NCBI RefSeq assembly: GCF_000152885.1
Contig: NZ_CH672408.1
Span: 107,543-171,542 of the forward strand
Length of the DNA stretch: 64,000 nt
DNA from: Idiomarina baltica OS145
GTDB lineage: Bacteria > Pseudomonadota > Gammaproteobacteria > Enterobacterales > Alteromonadaceae
Direction of reading: 5' to 3'
A model generated the notes under the pieces. It saw only the letters and a program-made list of their open reading frames with translations, ran no database searches and had not been told where the DNA came from. Positions 29,547 to 37,962 of the stretch are shown here, piece after piece (the first letter of the stretch is position 1; every line of letters starts with the position of its first letter). The position numbers and the translations under genes are program-made.

Positions 29547-30371
29547 GTGGCAGAACAGCAATCCTTACCGCTAGGCTTCGTACGTGGAGAGCCGGTCATT
29601 GAAAAGCCGGAAGACCTCTATATTCCACCGGATGCGCTCGAAGTTATCCTTGATGCCTTTTCCGGACCAATGGACTTGCTGTTGTATTTAATTCGTCGAC
29701 AAAAGTTTGATGTCGTTGATATTCCCGTGTTAACCATCACTCGGCAGTATGTTCACTACGTCGAGATGATGAAAGAGTTGAAATTAGAGTTGGCGGCTGA
29801 CTATCTTGTAATGGCCGCGATGCTGGCTGAAATAAAAAGTCGACTATTGCTACCTAAACCCCCGCAAGAGGATGATGAAGAAGACGATCCCCGGGCTGAG
29901 TTAGTGCGCCGCTTACGTGAGTACGAAGCGATTCGGCACGGTGCCGAGTATATTGATGAACAGCCGCAAATCGGCCGTGATATGTGGTTGTCCGAAGTGA
30001 GCAGCAATGCGCGTGATCATGTTACCACAGCGCCACCTGAAGTGAGCCTCGAAGACTTAACATTGGCCTTTAGCCGTATTCTTAACCAAATTAAATTAAA
30101 TGCGCACCATCATATTCAGCGTGAACAGCTATCGACTCGCGAGCGCATGAGCCAGATCTTGCAGCGATTACAAACGCAACCGTATTTGCGCTTTGGGCAG
30201 TTATTTAATAAAAGCGAGGGTCGTGCTGGCGCGGTGGTAAGTTTTTTAGCAATTTTGGAACTTGTGAAGGAATCAATGATAGAATTATCACAAGTAACAC
30301 CCATGAGCGAAATTCATCTACGCAGAAAAGCCTCTTTTGATGAACAAGAAGCAATTGAAACAACTGATTGA
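29547..30371 (+). CDS. scpA: Segregation and condensation protein A
   Basis: The kleisin subunit of the SMC-ScpA-ScpB condensin; bridges SMC heads and aids chromosome compaction and segregation. It has 274 residues. The N-terminal kleisin helix region is FSGPMDLLLYLIRRQKFDVVDIPV (near 40-63), followed by LELAADYLVMAAMLAEIKSRLLLP and an acidic patch EDDEEDDP. The C-terminal winged helix is the VSFLAILELVKE segment. The only plausible start is GTG 29547; the nearest AAGGA ends two bases before it, too close for a normal ribosome binding site, so initiation may rely on coupling to yciO or on GGAG at 29531. Confidence 0.93.
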   Translation: MAEQQSLPLGFVRGEPVIEKPEDLYIPPDALEVILDAFSGPMDLLLYLIRRQKFDVVDIPVLTITRQYVHYVEMMKELKLELAADYLVMAAMLAEIKSRLLLPKPPQEDDEEDDPRAELVRRLREYEAIRHGAEYIDEQPQIGRDMWLSEVSSNARDHVTTAPPEVSLEDLTLAFSRILNQIKLNAHHHIQREQLSTRERMSQILQRLQTQPYLRFGQLFNKSEGRAGAVVSFLAILELVKESMIELSQVTPMSEIHLRRKASFDEQEAIETTD

Positions 30372-30906
30372 AGCTGCATTGTTTGCGCACCCTCAGCCGC
30401 TGTCTGTACAGCGCCTGTATGAGCTGTTTGAGGCGCAAGGTGTATCATTGAATGGGGTGAAAGGCGCCATTAAAAGTTTGCAAGACGACTACCATGACCG
30501 TGGCATTGAGTTAGTTAATGTAGCATCTGGCTTTCGTTTTCAGACACGCCCAGAGTTTGGCGAGTTACTCGCTGGCTTGTGGCAAGAGCGGCCTACACGT
30601 TATTCGCAAGCCTTGTTAGAAACCTTGGCTCTCATTGCTTATCGGCAGCCAATTACGCGAGGTGAAATTGAGCAGGTGCGGGGTGTTAGCGTAAGTTCGA
30701 ATATTATTAAAACATTACAAGAGCGACAGTGGATCGCGGTTGTTGGGCAAAAAGAAGTGCCTGGACGACCGCAGCTTTATGGCACCACTGCGCAATTTTT
30801 GGATGATTTTAATTTAACAAACTTGTCAGAATTACCATCGATTGATTTTTCTGATGAGACTACCGCTGAGACAGCGATAACTGAGAGAGACGATCTTCAT
30901 GACTGA
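30340..30906 (+). CDS. scpB: Segregation and condensation protein B
   Basis: The winged-helix dimer partner in the SMC-ScpAB complex, 188 residues. It shows the family N-terminus [11 protein letters not shown] and two winged-helix domains; [27 protein letters not shown] (near 84-110) is diagnostic. ATG 30340 is preferred over the adjacent TTG 30337. It overlaps scpA by 32 bases, an unusually deep overlap that strongly suggests translational coupling. C-terminal residues are acidic and disordered. Confidence 0.95.
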   Translation: MNKKQLKQLIEAALFAHPQPLSVQRLYELFEAQGVSLNGVKGAIKSLQDDYHDRGIELVNVASGFRFQTRPEFGELLAGLWQERPTRYSQALLETLALIAYRQPITRGEIEQVRGVSVSSNIIKTLQERQWIAVVGQKEVPGRPQLYGTTAQFLDDFNLTNLSELPSIDFSDETTAETAITERDDLHD

Positions 30907-31774
30907 GAAGTTACAAAAAGTATTGGCCCGTTCTGGCTATGGTTCACGACGCGAAATTGAGGCGATGATCGGTGCTGGCCGCATCCGTGTGAATGGCAAG
31001 GTAGCGCAGGTGGGTGAGCGAATTGATGCCGATGCGTCAGTCCGTATAGACGGTCATGAGGTCGTGATTAAGTCGGAAAACTCAGTTGTCTGCCGTGTTT
31101 TGACCTATCACAAGCCAGAAGGCGAATTGTGCACTCGAAAAGATCCCGAAGGTCGGCCAACAGTTTATGAGCGTCTTCCGCGGATGAGTGGAGCACGGTG
31201 GGTTGCTGTCGGTCGTTTGGATGTGAATACTTCTGGCCTGCTTCTTTTTACGACGGATGGCGAGCTTGCTAATCGGTTAATGCACCCGAGTCAAGAAGTC
31301 GAGCGGGAATACGCCGTACGTATATTCGGTGAGGTGACCGACGCGATGATTAATCGCCTCAAAAAGGGGGTTCAACTCGAGGATGGACTGGCGCACTTCG
31401 ATACCATCAAAGCGGTCGGCGGCGGTGAAGGCATGAACCGGTGGTACCACGTGACACTTAAAGAAGGTCGGAATCGTGAAGTGAGACGCTTGTGGGAAAG
31501 CCAAGAAGTTCAAGTGAGCCGTTTGATTCGAGTGCGTTATGGCGATATCAAGCTTGAGTCAGGCCTCCCCCAAGGTGGATGGAGTGAGCTTGAACTCGAT
31601 CAGGTTAATGAATTACGCGCAAAGGTGGGATTGCAGCCAGAAGATAAATCCTTCGTTGATCCGCGTCATCAGGAATCTAAGCAGCGTAAGTTCGCAAAAA
31701 TCCGTAAAGCGACGTCTAAGCGCAAGGACCGCTTACGCGAAGCACAACGTGTAAACAAGAATAAGCGTAAATAA
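30899..31774 (+). CDS. rluB: 23S rRNA pseudouridine synthase RluB
   Basis: Isomerises a uridine (2605 in E. coli numbering) of 23S rRNA. It has 291 residues: an S4 RNA-binding domain at 1-60 ([21 protein letters not shown]), then the RsuA-type catalytic domain with the nucleophilic aspartate in [17 protein letters not shown] near 100-116, and [13 protein letters not shown] near 188-200. A basic lysine/arginine-rich tail follows from about 250. Its ATG overlaps the scpB stop by eight bases. The scpAB-rluB order is common across bacteria. Confidence 0.95.
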   Translation: MTEKLQKVLARSGYGSRREIEAMIGAGRIRVNGKVAQVGERIDADASVRIDGHEVVIKSENSVVCRVLTYHKPEGELCTRKDPEGRPTVYERLPRMSGARWVAVGRLDVNTSGLLLFTTDGELANRLMHPSQEVEREYAVRIFGEVTDAMINRLKKGVQLEDGLAHFDTIKAVGGGEGMNRWYHVTLKEGRNREVRRLWESQEVQVSRLIRVRYGDIKLESGLPQGGWSELELDQVNELRAKVGLQPEDKSFVDPRHQESKQRKFAKIRKATSKRKDRLREAQRVNKNKRK

Positions 31775-31782
31775 GCAGGCTG

Positions 31783-32772
31783 ATGATGGTTTATTGGCGC
31801 CCAGATTTTGCTCCGGGCCAGCAGATTGTGTTGGCTCAGCCCTACCGTCGTGACGTGTGGCGACAGTCTGCGCGCCCTGCGCGTAAATGTATCGAATCGC
31901 TCGCGCAGCTGTTACGGCAGTACCACCCTATTTGTTTACTGACTCCGCAGACGGTCTCATACGATGATATTTGGATGCGCGATATTCTGCCGCTTTGGTA
32001 TCAAGAAGAGTCAGGCGAATGGCGTGGGCTATTGATGGAATTTGACGGTTGGGGGGATGTGCAACAGACCATAGAGCAAGACAGCCAGTTGCCTGAACAG
32101 TTATTTGCTGAACAGCTGTATCCAGTATCCAAATTGATTGGCGAGGGGGGCATGCTGACTCATAATGGCCAAGTGGCTTTGATGGGCTTGGCGGCGCTGA
32201 AATCAAGACAACCCGAATTGACTGTGAAACAACTGTCACGTCGTGTCGAGAAAAATTTAGCTGGGCTCGAAGTTTACTTTTTTGATGGCAAGCTGAGCGC
32301 TGACGAAACGAGTGGGCACATGGATAATCTCGCTTTGTTCATTGCTGATGACGTGCTGTTATATTGTGCAACTGAAGATCCGACTCATCCAGACTTTTTA
32401 ACTTGCCAAAAGTTAGCAGAGGTTATTGAACAGCTTCCACCGGAAATCACCAAAGTGCCTCTGCCATTACCGAAGCCACAACAACCGCTAGCCCAGGATC
32501 GAGCTGGCATTATTAGCGATAGTCAAAGTCTTGTACGCGATCTGAGCTTACCGATTTGTTGTAGCTATACGAATCTCATTGCGACTGACAAGGTGATTGT
32601 TGTTCCACAATTTGATCTCAGTACGGACGAACCTGCGTTGGATGTTATTCAACGCTATGCTGGCAATAGGAAAGTGGTTAGCCACCCAGCGCGTGAACTC
32701 GTACTGGGTGGGGGTGGACTACACTGCGTTAGTCACCAAGTGCCAGCAGATATTGCTTTACCTGTTATTTGA
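31783..32772 (+). CDS. Agmatine deiminase-like (peptidylarginine deiminase, Porphyromonas type) protein
   Basis: A 329-residue guanidino-group-modifying enzyme. Agmatine deiminases convert agmatine to N-carbamoylputrescine. Family motifs are present: DDIWMRDILPLW (near 62-73), a GFGEGG-like IGEGGMLTHNG, DETSGHMDNLALF near 174-186, and the C-terminal catalytic cysteine C315 in GGGGLHCVSHQVP. It is shorter than typical agmatine deiminases (about 350-370), and the segment normally reading LLNPNRNP is replaced by MGLAALKSRQPEL. Substrate could therefore differ; agmatine is only the leading guess. Two ATG codons (31783, 31786) are possible starts. Its last eight bases overlap the convergent SIMPL gene. 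Confidence 0.75.
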   Translation: MMVYWRPDFAPGQQIVLAQPYRRDVWRQSARPARKCIESLAQLLRQYHPICLLTPQTVSYDDIWMRDILPLWYQEESGEWRGLLMEFDGWGDVQQTIEQDSQLPEQLFAEQLYPVSKLIGEGGMLTHNGQVALMGLAALKSRQPELTVKQLSRRVEKNLAGLEVYFFDGKLSADETSGHMDNLALFIADDVLLYCATEDPTHPDFLTCQKLAEVIEQLPPEITKVPLPLPKPQQPLAQDRAGIISDSQSLVRDLSLPICCSYTNLIATDKVIVVPQFDLSTDEPALDVIQRYAGNRKVVSHPARELVLGGGGLHCVSHQVPADIALPVI

Positions 32773-33469
32773 GCGAGAAAACGACCTCTAGGCGAGCTTC
32801 AATTTGCTGCTCGCCGGGCATCGATGGAGACTTGGCGTCCATTCGTGCCTCAGCCATATGGAAAACGACGGGGCGTGGATAAGATTGCTCTGTAATCTCT
32901 AACACTGAACCTAATTCGCGTTGTGCGACGCCCGCTAATTGACCTGCTTTGTCACGTGCCGCAGCAAAGGCATCTGCTAGAGCGCGTTGATACAAGTCTT
33001 TTTGATTTGATACCTCAAACCGAACCTGACTCACGCGCGTGACACCTTGAGCGAGCGCTAAATCTACGATCTGATCATATTGCTCGATGTCGGGTAGCGT
33101 GATAGATATTTCGCGCATGACCACGAAACCGTCTTGTTTAGTTTGCCCGTCGTCATTTTGATACTGGGGATACACCTGCAGCTGGTAAGAACGAATATTG
33201 CGCTCCGGGACATCTCGTTTGACAAGATCGCGCAATAGCTTTTCTGTCGTTTGGTCTACTAAACCTTTCATGGCACTCAATTTATCGCCGCGTTGCTCGA
33301 TGCTAAACTGAAGACTGACTTGATCTGGCACTGCTGACGCGGATGCTGCACCGGTCACTCGAATTTGATCGGCGGTTTTAGTCTGTGCGGTAGCGCCGAA
33401 TGATACACTGGCGAGTACTGCTATCGCGGTAGCGATGATAATATTCCGTGAAGGAAAAAATGGTTTCAT
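32765..33469 (-). CDS. SIMPL-domain (DUF541, YggE-like) periplasmic protein
   Basis: A 234-residue exported protein. Signal peptide spans about 1-28 (ending FGATAQ). The SIMPL domain covers nearly all the rest: IRVTGAASASAVPDQVSLQFSIE near 36-58, repeated KxxDLxxRD turns, YQLQVYPQYQ, and VRFEVSNQKDLYQRALADAFAAARDKA near 150-176. YggE-type proteins form periplasmic ring oligomers and have been linked to oxidative stress; the molecular function is not known. It is divergent from recX and overlaps the deiminase-like gene by eight bases at their 3' ends. Confidence 0.88.
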   Translation of the reverse strand: MKPFFPSRNIIIATAIAVLASVSFGATAQTKTADQIRVTGAASASAVPDQVSLQFSIEQRGDKLSAMKGLVDQTTEKLLRDLVKRDVPERNIRSYQLQVYPQYQNDDGQTKQDGFVVMREISITLPDIEQYDQIVDLALAQGVTRVSQVRFEVSNQKDLYQRALADAFAAARDKAGQLAGVAQRELGSVLEITEQSYPRPVVFHMAEARMDAKSPSMPGEQQIEARLEVVFSLK

Positions 33470-33515
33470 AGAGCTTATCCTTTGCTATTCGGTTGTACGT
33501 TGGAGTAAATACAGT

Positions 33516-33983
33516 TTGAAAAGTTCACATGATGATGAGCAGGTGCTCAGAGAGAAATGTTTTAAACTATTAACTAAGCGAGAGCATAGTCGTTTTGAAT
33601 TAATTTACAAACTGAGCCAACGCGGCTTTGAACGCCCGCTTGTGGAGCAGGTTGTTGATCGCATGCAAGAAGAGGGCTGGCAAAGCGATGAACGTTTTGC
33701 TCAGAGCTTTGCACGAGAAAAAGTCATGCAGCGACAAGGACGAACCAAAATTGTGGCACAGGCAACGCAACAGCGTGGCGTCGATAAAGCACTTATTGAA
33801 CAAGCTTTGCAACAATTAGAAGTGGACTGGTTTGAGCTATGTCAGCAGGTTTATCTAAGCAAGTTTGGCTCGACACAACCGAGTGATCGCAAAGACTGGG
33901 CCAAACGAGCACGATTTTTGATGCAACGCGGCTTTTCGCAAGAACACATCAAATTTGCAATACAAGCGCATGATGATGACTAG
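33516..33983 (+). CDS. recX: RecX regulatory protein
   Basis: Modulates RecA filament growth. From TTG 33516 it has 155 residues, matching the family (E. coli 166); the longer frame from 33435 adds 27 unrelated residues running back across the start of the divergent gene. Three-helix repeats are visible: REKCFKLLTKREHSRFELIYKLSQRGF, then EEGWQSDERFAQSFAREKVMQRQGRTKI and the C-terminal WAKRARFLMQRGFSQEHIKFAI. GGAG lies about ten bases before the TTG. recX sits upstream of alaS and csrA, as in many relatives, but recA does not precede it here. Confidence 0.9.
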   Translation: MKSSHDDEQVLREKCFKLLTKREHSRFELIYKLSQRGFERPLVEQVVDRMQEEGWQSDERFAQSFAREKVMQRQGRTKIVAQATQQRGVDKALIEQALQQLEVDWFELCQQVYLSKFGSTQPSDRKDWAKRARFLMQRGFSQEHIKFAIQAHDDD

Positions 33984-34056
33984 TGATCAAAACCTTCACA
34001 TGGTAATCTAGGGGATCATAAATTATGACAAATGCGTGCAAAAAACAGGGTGTTTA

Positions 34057-36660
34057 ATGAGCATTACAAGCGCTGAAATTCGAGAAAAATTTATTCAGTT
34101 TTTTGAGCAAAGAGGTCACCAACGGGTACCCTCCGCCTCAATGATTCCTGCTAATGACCCCACATTATTATTTACTAATGCGGGTATGGTGCCTTTTAAA
34201 GATGTGTTCTTAGGTACTGATAAGCGAAACTACACCCGAGCGACCTCTGCACAACGTTGCTTGCGCGCTGGTGGTAAACATAACGACCTTGAGAATGTCG
34301 GGTACACGGCTCGTCATCATACCTTTTTCGAAATGCTTGGAAACTTCAGCTTCGGTGACTACTTTAAGACCGAAGCCATTGAATTTGCGTGGCACTTTTT
34401 AACCCAAGAGCTACAACTTCCGGCCGAAAAACTGTGGGTCACCGTATTTGAAGAAGATGATGAAGCTTACGATATTTGGGCTAAGCACATCGGTGTGCCG
34501 GAGGATCGCATTTCCCGTATAGGCGTTAAAGATAACTTCTGGTCGATGGGGGATACGGGTCCTTGCGGTCCCTGTTCGGAAGTCTTTTATGATCATGGTC
34601 CAGAAGTGTGGGGCGGGCCTCCTGGAACGCCTGAAGAGGACGGTGACCGTTATATTGAAATTTGGAACTTGGTCTTCATGCAGTATAACCGCCAAGCGGA
34701 CGGTACCATGGAGCCGTTACCCAACCCCTCGATCGATACAGGCATGGGATTAGAGCGTATTGCCGCTATTCTGCAAGGTGTGCATAGCAATTATGAAATC
34801 GATACGTTCCAAGCACTCATCAAACGCAGTGCCGACATTATTGGCGTCAGTGACTTAAGCAGTAAATCGCTACGTGTTATTGCTGACCATATTCGCTCTT
34901 GCTCGTTTCTAATCGCCGATGGTGTCATGCCATCGAACGAGGGAAGAGGTTATGTGCTCCGCCGTATTATCCGTCGAGCAGTCCGTCACGGCAATTTACT
35001 GGGTGCTAAACAAACGTTTTTCTACCAGTTGGTCGACGAACTGGTCAAGCTAATGGGTGAAGCCTACCCCGAGTTGGTTGAAAAACGTCATATTATTGAA
35101 GACGCATTGAAGCGTGAAGAGCAGCAGTTTGAGAAAACACTTGAACGCGGCTTAGCGATTCTTAATGACGAGATCAAGCAGCTATCGGGCAACACGCTAA
35201 ATGGTGAAGTGGTGTTCAAGCTCTATGATACGTACGGCTTTCCGATGGACTTAACCGCAGACATCGCGCGCGAGAACGAACTGGTGATTGACGAGGAAGG
35301 CTTTAACGCCGCGATGCAAGCGCAGCGTGAGCGTGCCCAGAAGGCGTCACAGTTTGGTGTCGACTATAATGCTCAGGTAAAAGCGACCACGAAGTCAGTT
35401 TTTGACGGCTATACTGAAGACAAAGCGCAAACGACTGTAGTTGAGCTATTTCATGAAGGAACAGCGGTTGAATCACTTGAAGCGGGCCAGCAGGGTGTTG
35501 TGGTGCTGGCCAACACGCCGTTTTACGCTGAGAGCGGTGGCCAAGTCGGTGATACCGGTGTATTGCTAGCAAATCAAGGTCGCTTTGAGGTCACGGATAC
35601 GCAATATATTGGTAAAGCGATTGCGCATCATGGTCAGGCGGACTGTACGATAAAACTAGGCGATGCTGTTACGGCAGAAATTGACTCCGAACGACGCGCT
35701 AACATTCGTCGTAATCACTCGGCGACTCACCTGTTGCATGCTGCGTTACGAGACATTCTCGGCGACCATGTACAACAGAAGGGCTCGCTTGTTGAGGCTG
35801 AGCGCATGCGTTTTGACTTTGCTCATTTTGAGCCGCTTACGAAAGCGCAAATTACCGAGCTTGAGCGTGTCGTTAATGAACAGATTCGCAAGAATGTTCG
35901 ACTCACAACGCAAGTGATGAATATCGATGAAGCGAAGAAAGCAGGTGCGATGGCGTTGTTTGGTGAAAAGTACGATGACGATGTTCGAGTCGTGCGAATG
36001 GGTGAGTTTTCGATGGAGCTGTGTGGCGGCACACATGTGGCTGCAACAGGCGATATTGGGTTATTCCGAATTACTCATGAAACAGGTATTGCGTCTGGAG
36101 TTCGTCGCTTAGAAGTCGTTACAGGCGCCGCTGCGTTCGAATTTATGGCGAACCAGCAAGCGATACTCAATCAATTGACGGCTGACTTTAAAACCGACGA
36201 AACGGGTTTGCTCGGTAAAGTCGATCAGCTTCAAAGCAAATATCGTGAACTCGAGCGGAAAGCCGAACAATTACAACAGAAACTCGCTCAGCAAGCTGGC
36301 GGTGGCTTAGTCCAGCAAGCCGTTGAAATGAACGGTCATAAAGTCATAGTCGCTCAGCTTGAGGATACAGAAGCGAAAGCATTACGTGGTATTGTGGATG
36401 ACTTAAAGAACCAATTAGGGTCTGGCGTCGTACTATTAGCAACTGCGCAAGGCTCAAAAGTAAGTTTGATAGCGGGCGTAACTAAAGATTTAACATCGAT
36501 TGTGAAAGCCGGTGATTTAGTTAACCAAGCAGCCAATGTCGTTGGCGGTAAAGGTGGTGGGCGTCCCGATATGGCGCAAGCTGGCGGGTCTAACCCAGAA
36601 CATTTGAGTGAGGCATTAGCTACGGCTACTAGTTGGTTAGAGCAGTCATTCAAAAAATAA
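34057..36660 (+). CDS. alaS: Alanyl-tRNA synthetase
   Basis: Charges tRNA-Ala; 867 residues (E. coli 876). The class II catalytic core (about 1-240) contains [19 protein letters not shown] and [19 protein letters not shown], followed by the tRNA-recognition domain, an editing domain with [13 protein letters not shown] (near 555-567), the zinc motif region [13 protein letters not shown] near 655, and a C-terminal oligomerisation/C-Ala domain with a coiled coil near 725-760. ATG 34057 is preferred over 34036 because it gives the family N-terminus and has AGGG nearby. It follows recX by 73 bases and precedes csrA. Confidence 0.97.
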   Translation: MSITSAEIREKFIQFFEQRGHQRVPSASMIPANDPTLLFTNAGMVPFKDVFLGTDKRNYTRATSAQRCLRAGGKHNDLENVGYTARHHTFFEMLGNFSFGDYFKTEAIEFAWHFLTQELQLPAEKLWVTVFEEDDEAYDIWAKHIGVPEDRISRIGVKDNFWSMGDTGPCGPCSEVFYDHGPEVWGGPPGTPEEDGDRYIEIWNLVFMQYNRQADGTMEPLPNPSIDTGMGLERIAAILQGVHSNYEIDTFQALIKRSADIIGVSDLSSKSLRVIADHIRSCSFLIADGVMPSNEGRGYVLRRIIRRAVRHGNLLGAKQTFFYQLVDELVKLMGEAYPELVEKRHIIEDALKREEQQFEKTLERGLAILNDEIKQLSGNTLNGEVVFKLYDTYGFPMDLTADIARENELVIDEEGFNAAMQAQRERAQKASQFGVDYNAQVKATTKSVFDGYTEDKAQTTVVELFHEGTAVESLEAGQQGVVVLANTPFYAESGGQVGDTGVLLANQGRFEVTDTQYIGKAIAHHGQADCTIKLGDAVTAEIDSERRANIRRNHSATHLLHAALRDILGDHVQQKGSLVEAERMRFDFAHFEPLTKAQITELERVVNEQIRKNVRLTTQVMNIDEAKKAGAMALFGEKYDDDVRVVRMGEFSMELCGGTHVAATGDIGLFRITHETGIASGVRRLEVVTGAAAFEFMANQQAILNQLTADFKTDETGLLGKVDQLQSKYRELERKAEQLQQKLAQQAGGGLVQQAVEMNGHKVIVAQLEDTEAKALRGIVDDLKNQLGSGVVLLATAQGSKVSLIAGVTKDLTSIVKAGDLVNQAANVVGGKGGGRPDMAQAGGSNPEHLSEALATATSWLEQSFKK

Positions 36661-36683
36661 CTTGAATTTATTATAGTCAGTAT

Positions 36684-36712
36684 AGTGTAATGAAAAGATA
36701 ACTTGTTACACT
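36684..36712. repeat. Inverted repeat in the alaS-csrA gap
   Basis: AGTGTAA (36684-36690) and TTACACT (36706-36712) are perfect 7-bp arms around a 15-base spacer, 24 bases after the alaS stop. No T tract follows, so it is unlikely to be a simple terminator; it may be an operator or part of a csrA leader structure. The first arm also borders TATAGT, a possible -10 element. Confidence 0.4.
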
Positions 36713-36792
36713 CAAAGGTAGATTTAGCTATTTACGTTCAAGGAACCGTTCTTAATCAAGCTGAACGCGGAACAGTATTTAAGGAGTAGGGT

Positions 36793-36984
36793 ATGTTAAT
36801 TTTGACTCGCCGTGTAGGCGAAACGCTGATGATAGGAGATGATGTCTCGGTCACAGTGTTAGGTGTTAAAGGTAATCAAGTTCGAATCGGCGTCAACGCA
36901 CCCAAAGACGTCTCTGTGCATCGAGAAGAAATTTATATGCGGATCCAGTCAGAGACGGATGAGGAGAAGCCGGATAAAGAATAA
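36793..36984 (+). CDS. csrA: Carbon storage regulator CsrA
   Basis: A 63-residue global RNA-binding regulator that binds GGA motifs in mRNA leaders and controls carbon metabolism, motility and biofilm genes. The sequence is the canonical [18 protein letters not shown], with the RNA-contacting [16 protein letters not shown] near 33-48 including R44. The C-terminal tail is acidic (DEEKPDKE). AAGGAG precedes ATG 36793. The 130-base leader contains several GGA motifs (near 36740, 36776 and in the ribosome binding site), consistent with autoregulation. An intrinsic terminator follows. Confidence 0.98.
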   Translation: MLILTRRVGETLMIGDDVSVTVLGVKGNQVRIGVNAPKDVSVHREEIYMRIQSETDEEKPDKE

Positions 36985-37011
36985 CTTTTCTACTAACTGT
37001 TCCGCAGACTT

Positions 37012-37037
37012 AAAGCCAGCTTAATGCTGGCTTTTTT
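37012..37037 (+). terminator. csrA terminator
   Basis: AAAGCCAGC (37012-37020), loop TTAAT, GCTGGCTTT (37026-37034), then TTT. A perfect 9-bp stem, 27 bases after the csrA stop codon. Confidence 0.92.
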
Positions 37038-37117
37038 AGTTTTTGGCTGGTTTTGACTAAAAAACCGTCGAGATGGTTAAATATCCCACGCTTGGTTACA
37101 AAAAGGGAAAAAAGCAA

Positions 37118-37145
37118 TTGACATTATTGTCAGTCTCGCTAGAAT
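37118..37145 (+). promoter_or_regulatory. Promoter of the tRNA-Ser/Arg operon
   Basis: TTGACA (37118-37123), a 16-base spacer and TAGAAT (37140-37145), 17 bases upstream of the tRNA-Ser gene. The -10 hexamer is the same as in the tRNA-Ala/Glu promoter. Confidence 0.85.
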
Positions 37146-37162
37146 GCACGCCACAACGTTAG

Positions 37163-37255
37163 GGAGAGGTGGCCGAGTGGCTGAAGGCGCTCCCCTGCTA
37201 AGGGAGTATAGGGTTTGTAGCCCTATCGAGGGTTCGAATCCCTCCCTCTCCGCCA
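37163..37255 (+). tRNA. tRNA-Ser (GCU)
   Basis: A 93-base type II tRNA with the long variable arm expected of serine tRNAs. Acceptor GGAGAGG pairs with CCTCTCC, the anticodon loop CTGCTAA gives GCU, the T-loop is TTCGAAT, and CCA is encoded after discriminator G. Confidence 0.97.
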
Positions 37256-37284
37256 TATACTTAACGTTGATTGAAATAATGTTT

Positions 37285-37361
37285 GCGCTCGTAGCTCAAC
37301 TGGATAGAGTACCTGGCTACGAACCAGGCGGTTGGAGGTTCGAGTCCTCCCGAGCGCGCCA
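37285..37361 (+). tRNA. tRNA-Arg (ACG), copy 1
   Basis: A 77-base cloverleaf with acceptor GCGCTCG and CGAGCGC, anticodon loop CTACGAA (ACG, read as ICG after deamination), T-loop TTCGAGT, discriminator G and an encoded CCA. It lies 29 bases after tRNA-Ser in the same operon. Confidence 0.97.
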
Positions 37362-37390
37362 TATTTCAATAACCAAACACTGCATTATAC

Positions 37391-37467
37391 GCGCTCGTAG
37401 CTCAACTGGATAGAGTACCTGGCTACGAACCAGGCGGTTGGAGGTTCGAGTCCTCCCGAGCGCGCCA
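37391..37467 (+). tRNA. tRNA-Arg (ACG), copy 2
   Basis: Identical 77-base copy, 29 bases downstream of copy 1. No clear intrinsic terminator follows; the next 225 bases up to oadG are AT-rich and hold no other gene that I can support. Confidence 0.97.
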
Positions 37468-37692
37468 TCTCTAAGTATTTCATGTAATCCCGCTAATTAA
37501 GTTATCCGCTAGTCGATTTGCTGATTTTTATTTCTTATCCTTTATCCTATTGATTTATAAATAATAATTTTATATTTCCACTCATTTATATTCTGAATAG
37601 TCAGTATATGCCCCTTTATCCGCTTGCTAAGCCTGTTAGCATAGTATTTAATATTTTTATAACAATTGTACGGAAATCCGCAAGGAGTAGTC

Positions 37693-37938
37693 GTGTCTGA
37701 GTTATTTATAAATGCTGCGGAAATTATGGCTGTAGGGATGACATCCGTTATCGCCTTTTTATTGCTGTTAATTTTTTGCATGTCGATGATGGCAAAATAC
37801 CTGCCTAAAGGTGCAACCCATGAACCGACGCCGCGAAGCGCACGTAAGCAATCTAAAGCAGGCAACCAACCTTCTGATGATACTGTGGCAGCCATCTCTG
37901 CAGCCGTTCACGCCTACCGTACCCAACGCAAAAAATAA
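37693..37938 (+). CDS. oadG: Oxaloacetate decarboxylase gamma subunit
   Basis: The small membrane anchor of the sodium-pumping oxaloacetate decarboxylase, 81 residues. A single transmembrane helix (about 10-33, MAVGMTSVIAFLLLLIFCMSMM) is followed by a polar cytosolic tail ending AAISAAVHAYRTQRKK. Gamma subunits tether alpha to beta and help assemble the complex. The start is GTG 37693, with AAGGAG at 37681-37686; an upstream ATG at 37666 would place the ribosome binding site inside the coding region. oadA follows after 24 bases, confirming identity by context. Confidence 0.9.
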   Translation: MSELFINAAEIMAVGMTSVIAFLLLLIFCMSMMAKYLPKGATHEPTPRSARKQSKAGNQPSDDTVAAISAAVHAYRTQRKK

Positions 37939-37962
37939 CGCGAATAACGAGGAGAATTCCAT

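Noticed and set aside
33435-33515. Longer RecX start at ATG 33435
   Set aside because: The extra 27 residues overlap the start of the divergent gene, lack RecX similarity, and TTG 33516 has GGAG upstream.
37144-37413. Open reading frame of 89 codons over tRNA-Ser and tRNA-Arg
   Set aside because: It overlaps two certain tRNA genes and has no family resemblance.
37468-37692. AT-rich gap between tRNA-Arg and oadG examined for an attachment site or mobile remnant
   Set aside because: No repeat of the tRNA 3' end, no integrase and no direct repeat could be seen; the stretch shows only AT-rich intergenic sequence.
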